Positions 26,962-36,020 of a DNA stretch of 64,000 bases are shown here, in pieces; the stretch's first letter is position 1; each line of letters starts with the position of its first letter. Position numbers and translations under genes: made by a program. The notes under the pieces were generated by a model that saw nothing but the letters and a program-made list of their open reading frames with translations, did not search any database and was not told the origin of the DNA. Source of the DNA: Brucella grignonensis (lineage in GTDB: Bacteria > Pseudomonadota > Alphaproteobacteria > Rhizobiales > Rhizobiaceae); the NCBI RefSeq assembly GCF_002252505.1, contig NZ_NNRL01000151.1:62001-126000 (forward strand). Reading direction: 5' to 3'.

Positions 26962-27055
26962 ATGGAGATCACTTCTATATGAGTTGGGAGCCGCGCCAAG
27001 ATGGATGCACGGAAAATCAATGGGGCGCTCTTACAGGTTTTTTTGCGTTTTAGAA

Positions 27056-27078
27056 AGGGGCAGTGCGAAACTGCCCCT
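27056..27078 (-). terminator. Probable weak terminator downstream of mgtE
   Basis: A perfect 9-bp stem is formed by AGGGGCAGT (27056-27064) and ACTGCCCCT (27070-27078) with a 5-nt loop. The T-run on the minus side is interrupted (TTTCTAAAA), so efficiency is uncertain. Confidence 0.45.
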
Positions 27079-27150
27079 CAATTAACCCGAAAAGCCCGGA
27101 TTTAATTGCTTTTTTACACTGCCATTCTGACAGTTTTTTGTCGCCAGGAC

Positions 27151-28548
27151 CTATAAAAGCGTTCCCGACAAAATTATCAGCGCAACACTGAAGTAGATCA
27201 CAAGGCCCGTCACGTCGACCAAAGTGGCAACAAAAGGTGCTGATGCACTAGCCGGATCAAAGCCAAGCCGTTTGAGAATGAACGGCAGCATCGAACCCGT
27301 TACCGAGCCGAATGTCACAATACAGACCAGCGCCATCCCGACCGTTGCACCCACCAGAATCCAGTGCTCGCCGTAATCGTAAATACCGAGCTTCTGCCAC
27401 AGCGCAATTCGCACCATGCCAATCAGACCCAAAAAGCTGCCCAGTGCCAGACCAGTCGGCACTTCGCGCATCGCAACCCGCCACCAGTCTTTCAGCCTGA
27501 CTTCCTGAAGTGCAAGCGCGCGGATGATCAGCGACGTTGCCTGCGAACCGGAATTGCCGCCCGAAGACATGATAAGCGGAATGAACAGCGTCAGCACGAG
27601 CGCTTTTTCCAGTTCAAGTTCAAAATGCTGCATGGCACTTGCCGTCAGCATTTCGCCCAGAAACAGGATACCCAGCCAGCCAGCACGTTTCTTGAGCATC
27701 TCACCAAAGCCGATACGCATATAAGGCTTGTCGAGCGCCTCCATACCACCGAAGCGGTAGGCGTCTTCACTGGCTTCTTCTGTCATGGCATCCAGCACAT
27801 CATCGACGGTAACAATGCCGATGATGTGGCGGCTGTCATCAACGACAGGAACGGCCAACAAGTCGTGCTTACGGAACAGACGCGCGACATCCTCGCGATC
27901 CGCATGTGGCGAGATCGTGATCGGATCATCATCGCGGGCAAGTGACAGGATCGGCTCGTCCAACTCACGAATGATCAGACGGCGCAAGCTGACAACACCC
28001 AGCAAAACACGGCTTTGTGGATCAACCACATAGATTGCGTAGACAGTCTCACGCGTGCGCTCGACCTTGCGGATATGGTCGAGCGTCTGCCCGACATTCC
28101 AATTGGAAGGCACAGTGATGAATTCGATGGTCATCAAGCTACCAGCCGTGTTCGGCGGATAGCCCATGAGCTTCTTCAATGCAGCCTTGGTTTCAGGCGC
28201 AAGAATGGGAAACAGACGCGCGCGATCGGCATCTTCCAGTTCCTGAAAGACGTCGGTAGCACGGTCAGCGGACATACCATCAAGCAACAAACTGGCAGTG
28301 TTTGGAGGAAGGATGGCCAGAATTTCGGTTGCACGTTCAAGCTCCGGCTGATCAAGCAGGCGGATGGCATCTTCGTGCGAAAGCTGGGCGATAACGGCTA
28401 CTGCGTCATCGGCATCCAGCTCATTGACGATCTCGACCGCGTCGCCCGTACGAATATCGGCGAGGCGGCTGGCAATTGCTGCAGCAGGGAGGTCGGCAAC
28501 ATTGAGCACTTCAGAGACGAAGTTGTTGTCGGGCTTAAGGCCGGTCAT
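27151..28548 (-). CDS. mgtE: Magnesium transporter MgtE
   Basis: The protein has the full MgtE layout: an N-terminal helical domain (about 20-140, with EIVNELDADDAVAVIAQL), two CBS domains (about 145-265, including AIYVVDPQSRVLLGVVSLRRL and LLAVPVVDDSRHIIGIVTVDDVLD), and a C-terminal five-helix membrane domain with IMSSGGNSGSQATSLIIRAL, the pore signature. It is a Mg2+-selective inner-membrane channel gated by cytoplasmic Mg2+ bound to the N and CBS domains. I use the ATG at 28548, with AAAGG 8 nt upstream; the frame is open to 28593. The 240-bp upstream region could hold a leader, but I could not recognise an M-box. Confidence 0.95.
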   Translation of the reverse strand: MTGLKPDNNFVSEVLNVADLPAAAIASRLADIRTGDAVEIVNELDADDAVAVIAQLSHEDAIRLLDQPELERATEILAILPPNTASLLLDGMSADRATDVFQELEDADRARLFPILAPETKAALKKLMGYPPNTAGSLMTIEFITVPSNWNVGQTLDHIRKVERTRETVYAIYVVDPQSRVLLGVVSLRRLIIRELDEPILSLARDDDPITISPHADREDVARLFRKHDLLAVPVVDDSRHIIGIVTVDDVLDAMTEEASEDAYRFGGMEALDKPYMRIGFGEMLKKRAGWLGILFLGEMLTASAMQHFELELEKALVLTLFIPLIMSSGGNSGSQATSLIIRALALQEVRLKDWWRVAMREVPTGLALGSFLGLIGMVRIALWQKLGIYDYGEHWILVGATVGMALVCIVTFGSVTGSMLPFILKRLGFDPASASAPFVATLVDVTGLVIYFSVALIILSGTLL

Positions 28549-28788
28549 GGGCTTGCCTTTCTGTCGATCCGCCGTCAAAGACAGACCGTGCAAGCCGACC
28601 TCAAGCGATCAGATCACGAACTGCCTTGACGGCTGAAACAATCGACTGTGACTGTCGCTTGGCATAAGAGAATAAAGCTCCGGTTGAAATGCAGCCAGAT
28701 AAAATGCGGCTGCGAGCGTGATGTGCCCCCGACGGCCCTCAAAGTCAAGCCCCGGCGAACGATGATGAAAGCTTTTTCATATTTGGTT

Positions 28789-30012
28789 TTAACTTGTCTG
28801 CTGCAAACGCAACCACAGCAGAAAAGCAATCGCGGCAATGAAGCCAAGCGCCGGGATCAGCGTTGCAAAAGCAATGACCGGATCACCCATAAGAGCTGCG
28901 ATTGCACCGCCCGCAAGCCCGCCACCCATTTGAAAGAAACCCATCATGGCGGACGCGGCACCCGCCATCTTGGGGAACGGTGCCATGCCCGCTGATGTCA
29001 TCACCGGCATCACCAGAGCAACGCCGAAAGCAAAGAGTGTCATCGGCAACATCACGAGCAAATAGGATGGCTCGAAAATGCGCAGCAGCGTTGCGATAAG
29101 AATACTGGCAATGACCATGGCGACATATCCGGCCGCGGCCAGCTGGCGGGGACTATAGGGCTTCATCAACCGCCGAAACAGCAGGCTGCCAGCAAAATAG
29201 CAGCTCGTCTGCAAAAGCAGTCCCATGCCGAATTGTGTGGCCGTCATACCCACGCGCCCCATCAGAATGAAGGGCAGAATGGTCGCCGCCGTGTATAGCC
29301 CGCCAGTCGTGCCACCGACCCCAAGGCTCGCATAGATGAATTGGCGGCTGGTTAGTAATGTGCAGTAAGAGCGTAGCAGTTCCTTCGGTCGAATCCGGCT
29401 AAGATCACGCGTGACCGTTTCCTTGATGATGAAGATCGCCATCAGGACAACCAGAATGCCCAGGCAGACCATGACGATGAAAATCGCCTGCCAGCCGAAG
29501 AGCTCCATGGTGAGACCGCCCAATGTCGGCGCGACAGCAGGCCCCACCGCAATGACAATGCCGATGAGGTTCATCACACGGGCCGATGCCTCATGGGTGA
29601 AAAGATCACGCACGATTGCGCGTGAAATCGTAACCCCTACAGCCGCTCCCACGCCTTGCAAAAACCGTGCGACCAAAAGCATGTCGATGGTCGTGGCGAA
29701 TAGAGCGAGGATGCTGGCAGCAAGGTAAATCACCATGAAGGCAATCGTGATCGGCCTGCGCCCAAAACCGTCCGACAACGGCCCGCAGACAAGCTGCGAA
29801 AGGCAGAAACCCGCGAGATAGACCGATATGGTGAGCTTGACCATTGCTTCGGTCGTACCAAAGGCATGAACAATCTCGGTCATGGCTGGCGTATAGAGTG
29901 CCATCGACATGAGGCCCAATGCGGCCAGAAGACCACCAATAACACCAACCCGCAACTCGCTCATCACGGGCTTCGCATCCTGGGCAGTGCGATGATCAGG
30001 CGCCACATTCAT
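28789..30012 (-). CDS. Bcr/CflA-type MFS multidrug efflux transporter
   Basis: The protein has about twelve hydrophobic helices in 407 residues. The loop 2/3 motif is GPLSDGFGRRPI, and the antiporter motif in helix 5 is GPAVAPTLGG, both typical of the DHA1 Bcr/CflA drug:proton antiporters. R.LQGVGAAVGVTISRAIVRD in helix 4 is also a family hallmark. Expected role: proton-driven export of small drugs or metabolites. An ATG at 30012 is used; TTG at 30024 is in frame and has a GAGAG close by. It is divergent from the M3 peptidase, with a 245-bp spacer, and no regulator gene is adjacent. Confidence 0.9.
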   Translation of the reverse strand: MNVAPDHRTAQDAKPVMSELRVGVIGGLLAALGLMSMALYTPAMTEIVHAFGTTEAMVKLTISVYLAGFCLSQLVCGPLSDGFGRRPITIAFMVIYLAASILALFATTIDMLLVARFLQGVGAAVGVTISRAIVRDLFTHEASARVMNLIGIVIAVGPAVAPTLGGLTMELFGWQAIFIVMVCLGILVVLMAIFIIKETVTRDLSRIRPKELLRSYCTLLTSRQFIYASLGVGGTTGGLYTAATILPFILMGRVGMTATQFGMGLLLQTSCYFAGSLLFRRLMKPYSPRQLAAAGYVAMVIASILIATLLRIFEPSYLLVMLPMTLFAFGVALVMPVMTSAGMAPFPKMAGAASAMMGFFQMGGGLAGGAIAALMGDPVIAFATLIPALGFIAAIAFLLWLRLQQTS

Positions 30013-30257
30013 GGATTGCAACAATCACTCTCTGCCCGACAGCGGCGGAAAAACCCGCAACCAGAGGCCTAATCTTTGAGAAAAGAAGTGCCCACATTTT
30101 TATGCAAGCAAGCTGTCTTTCATCCCTATTGTCTGTATGGAAAAGGGTCAAGCAAAGGCTCATCCGCAGACCGAAAGCTTGGGAAATACCCTTGCCCCAA
30201 CGACACTGAACTCCTAAGTCTGGTGCATATCGAATTCATTTGATCCGGAGTTTTCTC

Positions 30258-32306
30258 ATGTCCGCCAAGCCCACCTACAATCACGCACTGACCGAATGGA
30301 ATGGACCTCTGGGGCTGCCGGATTTCGCCGCATTCAAGGATGATGATTTCGCACCCGCTTTTGATGCGGCACTTGCGGAAGATCTTGCCGAGGTGGAAGC
30401 CATTGCCGGTGAAACCACTGAGCCGACTATTGAAAATACGCTCAAGGCTCTGCAGCTAACCGGTAAATCCCTCGACCGCGTATCTTCGATTTTCTGGATG
30501 CGCGCTGGCGCGCACAGCAATGACGATATTCAGGCACTTGAGCGCGAAATCGCTCCGAAAATGTCGCGCCATTATTCTCGCATCATGATGGACCCGGCAC
30601 TGTTTGCGCGCATCGATGCGCTTTATGAAAATCGCGACCATCTTGATCTGGATATAGAAACCAAGCGTGTGCTGGAAAAGACCTGGAAAGGGTTTGTTCG
30701 TTCCGGTGCCAGGCTTGATGAAGCTGGCAAGAAGGAACTGGCGGGCATCAATGAAAAGCTTGCCGGGCTTGGTGCGCGCTTCGGCCAGAACGTGCTGAAG
30801 GATGAATCAAGTTGGGCGCTTTTCATCACCGATGAAGCCGACCTCGCAGGCCTTCCAGATTTCCTCAAAAATGCGATGCAGAGTGCCGCCGCTGAACGTG
30901 GTCAGCCCGATGCATGGGCGGTCACACTTTCCCGTTCGATTGTCGAGCCGTTCCTTTCGTTCTCGGAAAACCGCGAATTGCGCGAACAGGCCTTTAACGC
31001 ATGGGGCAAGCGCGGCGAAAACGGCGGCGAGACCGACAATCGCGAGATTGTGCGCGAGATGGTGGAACTGCGTGAGCGCAAGGCGCATCTGCTCGGTTAC
31101 GCCAATTTCGCGGCCTACAAGCTCGACGACACCATGGCCAAAACGCCGAAAGCCGTTATGGATCTGCTCGAGCCTGTCTGGGACAAGGCCCGCGCCAAAG
31201 CGCATGAAGAAGAAAACGAACTTGAACGGCTGATTGTGGCCAATGGTGGTAACCACAAGGTTGCGCCGTGGGACTGGCGCTTTTATGCGGAAAAACTTCG
31301 TGCTGAACGTTTCGCGTTCGATGAAGCGGAATTGAAACCTTATCTGCAGCTCGAAAAAATCATTGAAGCAAGTTTCGATGTGGCGACCCGTCTTTTCGGC
31401 ATCCGTTTCGAGGAGAAGAAAGGCATCACCACATGGCATCCGGACGTAAGGGTGTTTCAGGTCCTGAATGCCGATGGCAGCGAACGCGGTCTTTTCCTCG
31501 GCGACTATTTCGCCCGCACCTCCAAGCGCTCCGGTGCATGGATGAGCGCATTGCAATCAAGCCATAAGCTCGATGCCGGGCAAAAGCCGATCATCTACAA
31601 TGTGATGAATTTTGCAAAACCCAAGGCCGGTGAACCAGCGCTGCTTTCGCTGGACGACGCGCGCACATTGTTCCATGAGTTCGGCCATGCGCTACATGGG
31701 CTTCTTTCGGATGTGACTTGGCCAGCAGTTTCCGGCACCGCCGTTTCGCGCGACTTTGTCGAACTGCCATCGCAGCTCTATGAGCATTGGCTGACCGTGC
31801 CAGCCGTTTTGGAAAAATACGCTGTGCATTATCGCACGGGCGAAGCGATGCCAAAGGCGCTGCTCGACAAGGTGCTCGCGGCCCGCTCGTTCAATGCAGG
31901 GTTCAACACGGTCGAATTCACCTCGTCGGCACTTGTCGATATGGCTTTTCATACGGGCAAGGAAAAGATTGCCGACCCATTGGCTTTTGAGGCGGCAACA
32001 CTCAAAAAACTGTCGATGCCTGATGCCATCATTATGCGTCACCGCACGCCACATTTCACCCACGTCTTCTCCGGCGATGGCTACTCAGCCGGCTACTATT
32101 CCTACATGTGGTCGGAAGTGCTGGATGCCGATGCATTCTCGGCATTTGAAGAAACCGGCGATGCCTTCAACCCGGAACTCGCAGCAAAGCTCAAGCAATA
32201 TATCTATTCTGCCGGTGGCAGCCGTGATCCGGAAGAGCTTTACAAAGCCTTCCGCGGCAAGATGCCGACGCCGGATGCGATGATTGAAAAGCGTGGGTTA
32301 AACTAA
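30258..32306 (+). CDS. M3 family zinc oligopeptidase (Dcp/PrlC-like)
   Basis: This cytoplasmic metallopeptidase of 682 residues has the zinc motif HEFGHALHGLL near residue 472 and the downstream Glu ligand in the FVELPSQLYEHW block, followed by HTG and YYSYMWSEVLDADAFSAF near the C-terminus. These match peptidyl-dipeptidase Dcp and oligopeptidase A. Such enzymes degrade short peptides, including signal-peptide fragments. No signal peptide is visible. The start ATG at 30258 has GGAG 7 nt upstream; an in-frame TTG at 30240 has none. A strong terminator follows the stop codon. Confidence 0.95.
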   Translation: MSAKPTYNHALTEWNGPLGLPDFAAFKDDDFAPAFDAALAEDLAEVEAIAGETTEPTIENTLKALQLTGKSLDRVSSIFWMRAGAHSNDDIQALEREIAPKMSRHYSRIMMDPALFARIDALYENRDHLDLDIETKRVLEKTWKGFVRSGARLDEAGKKELAGINEKLAGLGARFGQNVLKDESSWALFITDEADLAGLPDFLKNAMQSAAAERGQPDAWAVTLSRSIVEPFLSFSENRELREQAFNAWGKRGENGGETDNREIVREMVELRERKAHLLGYANFAAYKLDDTMAKTPKAVMDLLEPVWDKARAKAHEEENELERLIVANGGNHKVAPWDWRFYAEKLRAERFAFDEAELKPYLQLEKIIEASFDVATRLFGIRFEEKKGITTWHPDVRVFQVLNADGSERGLFLGDYFARTSKRSGAWMSALQSSHKLDAGQKPIIYNVMNFAKPKAGEPALLSLDDARTLFHEFGHALHGLLSDVTWPAVSGTAVSRDFVELPSQLYEHWLTVPAVLEKYAVHYRTGEAMPKALLDKVLAARSFNAGFNTVEFTSSALVDMAFHTGKEKIADPLAFEAATLKKLSMPDAIIMRHRTPHFTHVFSGDGYSAGYYSYMWSEVLDADAFSAFEETGDAFNPELAAKLKQYIYSAGGSRDPEELYKAFRGKMPTPDAMIEKRGLN

Positions 32307-32310
32307 AAAA

Positions 32311-32338
32311 TGAAAAGGCCGGGAAACCGGCCTTTTCA
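32311..32338. terminator. Bidirectional rho-independent terminator
   Basis: A perfect 12-bp stem, TGAAAAGGCCGG (32311-32322) with CCGGCCTTTTCA (32327-32338), is capped by a GAAA tetraloop. It lies between the M3 peptidase and the convergent VOC gene and touches the VOC stop codon. Confidence 0.9.
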
Positions 32339-32689
32339 GTTCTTGTGACTGAGAATATTCACAAGACGTCCATAGGGATCACGCACAAAGAAACGGCGCA
32401 CGCCCCATTCTTCATCACTCGGTCCATATTCGACAGCAAAGCCAGCAGCAGTCATCCGCTCAAGCACTGCATCAACATCATCGACCTCGATGGAAAGATC
32501 GGGCACTGGCGTGCCCGATCCGCCTTCGGTGGCAAAACTGATCTGCACCCGCGCGTCCGCATCAGCGGCATAGGTCACGATCCAGCCGTGGTCCATCACC
32601 ACATCGAGTTCCAGCACGTCACCATAGAAACGCTTCGCGGCCGACAGATTATCGGCGGCTATATTGGATACGATGCGGCGGACGGCCAT
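32336..32689 (-). CDS. VOC family (glyoxalase/bleomycin resistance-like) protein
   Basis: This single-domain protein of about 117 residues has the beta-alpha-beta-beta-beta repeat pattern of the vicinal oxygen chelate fold. It starts VRRIVSNIAADNLSAAKRFYGDVLELDVV and ends FFVRDPYGRLVNILSH, where the last Asn replaces the Glu metal ligand often present at that position. Members act as dioxygenases, isomerases or antibiotic-binding proteins; the substrate is not predictable. The ATG at 32689 overlaps the stop of the DUF1737 gene by one base (TGATG), so the two are coupled. Confidence 0.85.
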   Translation of the reverse strand: MAVRRIVSNIAADNLSAAKRFYGDVLELDVVMDHGWIVTYAADADARVQISFATEGGSGTPVPDLSIEVDDVDAVLERMTAAGFAVEYGPSDEEWGVRRFFVRDPYGRLVNILSHKN

Positions 32690-32895
32690 CAATATTCGCC
32701 GAGTTTGATGTCCGGCGTATAGTCGACACCATCAACTTCCTTCACCACTGGCTGGCCGCAATGCAGAACGCCGGTTGCCGCGTTGAATGCATAGGTCGGG
32801 GAGCCGTAAAGCTGCCAGCCCTTGTTTAAAGCTGCAGTAACACGGTGACAGAATGCGGAATCGTCCGGGCCAGTGATGAAACGGTAGAGCTTCAT
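32689..32895 (-). CDS. Small DUF1737-like protein
   Basis: This 68-residue soluble protein starts MKLYRFITGPDDSAFCHRVTAALNKGWQLYGSPTYAF, the pattern of the DUF1737 family (LNxGWxLxGxP motif). The function is unknown. The start at 32895 has AAGGAAGA some 6 nt upstream. It is coupled to the VOC gene by a TGATG overlap and lies 22 nt downstream of the CitE-like lyase, so the three probably form one transcript. Confidence 0.82.
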   Translation of the reverse strand: MKLYRFITGPDDSAFCHRVTAALNKGWQLYGSPTYAFNAATGVLHCGQPVVKEVDGVDYTPDIKLGEY

Positions 32896-32917
32896 AGTCT
32901 TTCTTCCTTTGTTATGA

Positions 32918-33787
32918 TTATGAGTTGGATTTCGCGAGCAGGCGCTCAGCCATTTCGAGATGCAGACGTTCGACCATCTGGCCATCAAGCGACACCACGC
33001 CCTTGCCCGCATTCTCGGGTTGGGCGAAGGCCGAAATCACCGCACGGGCATGAGCCACATCTTCGTCTGAGGGCGAAAAGGCACGGTTGGCCGCCGCAAT
33101 TTGCGAAGGATGAATGAGCGTCTTGCCATCGAACCCCATCAGAGCCGCCTGCATGCACTCGGCTTCATGCCCAACGCTGTCGCGAAAGTCGTTATAAACG
33201 CCGTCCAGCACATCGATACCACCAGCGCGCGCAGCGAGAATGATCTGCATAAGCCATGGGATCAAATAGGGTCGCCCGGCTTGCGGTCGGACGCCTGTTG
33301 CCCGCGCAATATCGTTTGGTCCAACCACAAAGCAGCCAAGCCGTGCTGCAGAACGATGTCCGAGAACTGCAATTTCATCGGCATTGAGAATGCCACGCGG
33401 GGTCTCGATCATTGCCCATACACGCACGTCGAGATCTGCATCGTTGCGATCAAGCCGGTTCGCCGTATCGATAACATCCTGCGGTCGTTCCACCTTCGGC
33501 AGAAGCACAGCATCAGCCCCGATTTTAGCCACGGCAGTCACGTCAGCCTTGCCCCACACGGTATCAGCTGCATTCACCCGCACAATGCGTTCAAAACCAA
33601 CTTTCGGATGCTCGGCAAAATGTGCAGACAGCGCGTCACGCGCTGCATTTTTTGTCTCGGGTGCTACGGAATCTTCCAGATCGTAGATCACGCAATCTGC
33701 TGCAAGCGTCAGTGACTTTTCGAGCGCCCGACTATTGGATGCGGGTAGGAACAATACAGAACGACGTGGGCGAGCAATTGTTTTCAT
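32918..33787 (-). CDS. HpcH/HpaI-CitE-like CoA ester lyase
   Basis: This TIM-barrel lyase of the citrate lyase beta subunit family has about 289 residues. It begins RPRRSVLFLPASNSRALEKS and has YDLEDSVAP (acidic metal-site motif), RVNAADT, LLPKVERPQDV, AMIETPRGILN (metal Glu) and KTLIHPSQI. These match malyl-CoA and citramalyl-CoA lyases such as Mcl/CitE-like stand-alone enzymes. Expected reaction: reversible Claisen cleavage of a beta-hydroxyacyl-CoA to acetyl-CoA and an oxoacid. No citrate lyase alpha/gamma genes are near, so it is a stand-alone type. The ATG at 33787 is used; GTG at 33802 is possible. Confidence 0.88.
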   Translation of the reverse strand: MKTIARPRRSVLFLPASNSRALEKSLTLAADCVIYDLEDSVAPETKNAARDALSAHFAEHPKVGFERIVRVNAADTVWGKADVTAVAKIGADAVLLPKVERPQDVIDTANRLDRNDADLDVRVWAMIETPRGILNADEIAVLGHRSAARLGCFVVGPNDIARATGVRPQAGRPYLIPWLMQIILAARAGGIDVLDGVYNDFRDSVGHEAECMQAALMGFDGKTLIHPSQIAAANRAFSPSDEDVAHARAVISAFAQPENAGKGVVSLDGQMVERLHLEMAERLLAKSNS

Positions 33788-33842
33788 GCGCAATTTGTGC
33801 ACCGATCCGCATCAGCAGACAAGCACTCGCCACACAAAGTTT

Positions 33843-34292
33843 TTAAATGCCGCTTGCTTCGTGTTCCAGCGTTCCTGTGAACTCACATGATGCGCCGTGG
33901 TAATAGGTGCATCCGCCGACCTCTTCGATCTCAAGCTTGTAGTCACCAACGAAATTCATCTTGATTTCGCAATAGCGAGGGTTCCGGTCGGACTCCGCTT
34001 CTTGCGGATCAAAACCTTCACTCTGGATTTTGAATGTCGCCTTTTTGTCTTTGATGGTGACATCACCGGAGACGCCGCCACCACAGCCTGGCTGATTATC
34101 GACCATCGGGACGCTTGTAGACAGAGATACGGCATATTGATCGCCACTTTTGTGCGTCACATCAGCCTTAAGTTCCATGCCTTTATTGCTTGTAAAAAGT
34201 CCTTCATGCGGATTGAAGTCAGGCTTGTTTTCCGCAGAAGCTGGCAAACTCATCACTGCAACTGTCAATCCCAAGAGAAAAATTCGAAGCAT
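33843..34292 (-). CDS. Secreted small protein of unknown function
   Basis: The N-terminus MLRIFLLGLTVAVMSLPASA followed by ENKPDF is a typical Sec signal peptide with cleavage after ASA. The mature part is about 129 residues, rich in beta-strand-like stretches and charged residues, with four cysteines (GCGGGV, RYCEI, GGCTYY, SCEF) that could form two disulfides in the periplasm. I do not recognise a family. No close operon partner is evident: the CitE-like lyase ends the next transcript downstream, and the upstream region is short. Confidence 0.75.
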   Translation of the reverse strand: MLRIFLLGLTVAVMSLPASAENKPDFNPHEGLFTSNKGMELKADVTHKSGDQYAVSLSTSVPMVDNQPGCGGGVSGDVTIKDKKATFKIQSEGFDPQEAESDRNPRYCEIKMNFVGDYKLEIEEVGGCTYYHGASCEFTGTLEHEASGI

Positions 34293-34349
34293 ATTCCACC
34301 CATCGCTGCTTATCGTAAGACATAAAAACGTAGATAAGACTTTGATTAT

Positions 34350-34739
34350 TTAGGCGATCCGGTCAAGCACATATAATATTTCCGTGCTGTCAGCATAATT
34401 GATCTTTCGGGAGCGAAAGTTGATAGAAGTGAGGTGTTGCAACACCTCCCATTCATAAGACTTGAAATCTGCCTTATGCCTGCTTATTTTCCAGCCTTCG
34501 GTTGGAATGCACCCGCCGCTCGCAGCCTTATGGCCATGGTAAAGCATTCTGAATTCACGTTCCTGTTCCGGTGACGGCAGAAACGGCAATGCGAGCACCC
34601 GTTTACGAAAATGCTGCTCACATTCAGGAGCGAAACCATGACCACAGCCATCCTTGCTGGGCACAATACGACTGATTTCAAACACCAGGCTCGCCGTTTG
34701 CGGCAGGCTTTGGGTGAAGAAGGCATCAACATCAGCCAC
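34350..34739 (-). CDS. Possible small hypothetical protein, start uncertain
   Basis: The C-terminal 80 residues (from ALPFLPSPEQEREFRMLYHG through HKADFKSYEWEVLQHL) look like a real soluble protein, with good residue balance and no overlapping gene. The first 35 residues lie over the divergent gene beginning at 34638, so the frame's first ATG at 34739 is doubtful. A GTG at 34598 is a possible shorter start, without a clear ribosome site. I know no family. Treat as tentative. Confidence 0.35.
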   Translation of the reverse strand: MADVDAFFTQSLPQTASLVFEISRIVPSKDGCGHGFAPECEQHFRKRVLALPFLPSPEQEREFRMLYHGHKAASGGCIPTEGWKISRHKADFKSYEWEVLQHLTSINFRSRKINYADSTEILYVLDRIA

Positions 34740-35102
34740 GGAAAGGCGCTTGACCTCGTTGCCCGCCAGTCCGGGACGCGTGACTGGAACACGCTTGCCG
34801 CTCAGGACGTAAAAGCTGAAGCCGCACGCGTTGAAGATAATGCTGCGCCTTATCGTGTCAGCCAGCGCGTTTCAGGCATGTTCCATACAACCGCTTTCGA
34901 CGCACGCATCATCGGTGTCGAGGAAACCATCAAGCCCGATCTCTGGCGGATTACGCTGCAGTTCGATCCAGCGATCAATGTCGCAGTCTCACCAAACCTC
35001 TCGATGCTGCGCAGGCGCTTTACGGTCGTTGTCGGGGCGGATGGAAAGTCTCGCAGGTTGACCGGCAGTGAAGCCGGTGGGATTGCACTCAGCGTGCAAT
35101 AA
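34638..35102 (+). CDS. Glyoxalase-related/ArdK-like small protein
   Basis: This 154-residue soluble protein has an N-terminal block HQARRLRQALGEEGINISHGKALDLVARQSGTRDWNTLAA. That pattern (a helix with lshgkaLElvA..G.rDWN.L.A) is found in a widespread alphaproteobacterial family labelled glyoxalase superfamily protein. The C-terminal half (from RVSGMFHTTAFDARIIG) looks like a small beta domain. The start at 34638 is firm because AGGAGCGAAACC directly precedes the ATG. The function is unknown. It is a lone gene between a doubtful divergent frame and leuD. Confidence 0.8.
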   Translation: MTTAILAGHNTTDFKHQARRLRQALGEEGINISHGKALDLVARQSGTRDWNTLAAQDVKAEAARVEDNAAPYRVSQRVSGMFHTTAFDARIIGVEETIKPDLWRITLQFDPAINVAVSPNLSMLRRRFTVVVGADGKSRRLTGSEAGGIALSVQ

Positions 35103-35338
35103 TTTCGCCTGAAAGAACTTCGGCGCATGATTCTAAAATATTCTGGTGAATTTCAGACATATTCATGCGTCGAGCGCAACCAAGCACTTCCGGCCTGCCT
35201 TAAAAATGGGCCGGAAGTACAATAATAAGCTCAAAGGTTGCGACCTATTGGGCACTTGTGGCCTGAAACATTGACTCTCTGCGATGCTGATGTAAATCAG
35301 ACAGCAAATTTAAAATACCCAACCGACAGGTCAGGAAC

Positions 35339-35944
35339 ATGGACAAGTTCACCAAGCTCACGGGCGTCGCGGCCCCCCTGCCGATCGTCAATATCGATAC
35401 GGACATGATTATCCCCAAGGATTATCTGAAGACGATCAAGCGTACGGGTCTGAGCAAGGGGCTTTTTGCCGAGATGCGCTTCAACGAAGACGGAACCGAA
35501 AATCCGGATTTCGTGCTCAACAAGCCTGGCTATCGCAATGCACAAATTCTGGTTGCTGGCGATAATTTTGGTTGCGGCTCTTCGCGCGAACATGCGCCTT
35601 GGGCGCTGCTGGATTTCGGCATCCGTTGCGTGATCTCGACCTCATTCGCTGATATCTTCTACAACAACTGCTTCAAGAACGGCATCTTGCCGATCAAAGT
35701 CAGTCAGGAAGATCTCGACAAGCTGATGGACGATGCTTCGCGTGGCGCCAATGCAACACTGACCGTCGATCTTGAAGCCAAGGAAATTCATGGCCCAGAT
35801 GGCGGCACAATCTCCTTCGACCTTGACGATTTTAAGCGTCATTGCCTGCTCAATGGTCTCGATGACATCGGACTGACCATGGAAAAGGTAACGAACATCG
35901 ACACATTCGAGGCAAAGAACGCTCAACAGCGTCCTTGGGCATAA
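35339..35944 (+). CDS. leuD: 3-isopropylmalate dehydratase small subunit LeuD
   Basis: This 201-residue subunit has the aconitase swivel domain: [13 protein letters not shown] near the start, then [17 protein letters not shown], the signature loop that binds substrate, and [17 protein letters not shown]. With LeuC it isomerises 2- and 3-isopropylmalate in leucine synthesis. LeuC is not in the window, while leuB is 12 kb away, so leu genes are scattered. The start ATG at 35339 follows AGGAAC. The 236-bp upstream region contains no recognisable leader peptide. Confidence 0.96.
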   Translation: MDKFTKLTGVAAPLPIVNIDTDMIIPKDYLKTIKRTGLSKGLFAEMRFNEDGTENPDFVLNKPGYRNAQILVAGDNFGCGSSREHAPWALLDFGIRCVISTSFADIFYNNCFKNGILPIKVSQEDLDKLMDDASRGANATLTVDLEAKEIHGPDGGTISFDLDDFKRHCLLNGLDDIGLTMEKVTNIDTFEAKNAQQRPWA

Positions 35945-36020
35945 TGGCTTTCAGTATTTACAAACTCATTGCCAGAAAGTCCGGCGGCCTCAATCATTGA
36001 ATAGGACCCGATTGGCTGAA

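Noticed and set aside
25384..26982. 532-residue plus-strand frame antisense to typA
   Set aside because: It exactly mirrors a highly conserved essential gene. Composition (many His, Arg, Asp) is typical of antisense shadows.
28549..28788. Possible Mg2+ riboswitch (M-box) upstream of mgtE
   Set aside because: The leader is of suitable length, but I could not match the M-box core or a terminator pair by eye. A covariance-model search would decide.
35103..35338. Leucine-type leader peptide before leuD
   Set aside because: No short frame with clustered Leu codons and no terminator-antiterminator pair was found.
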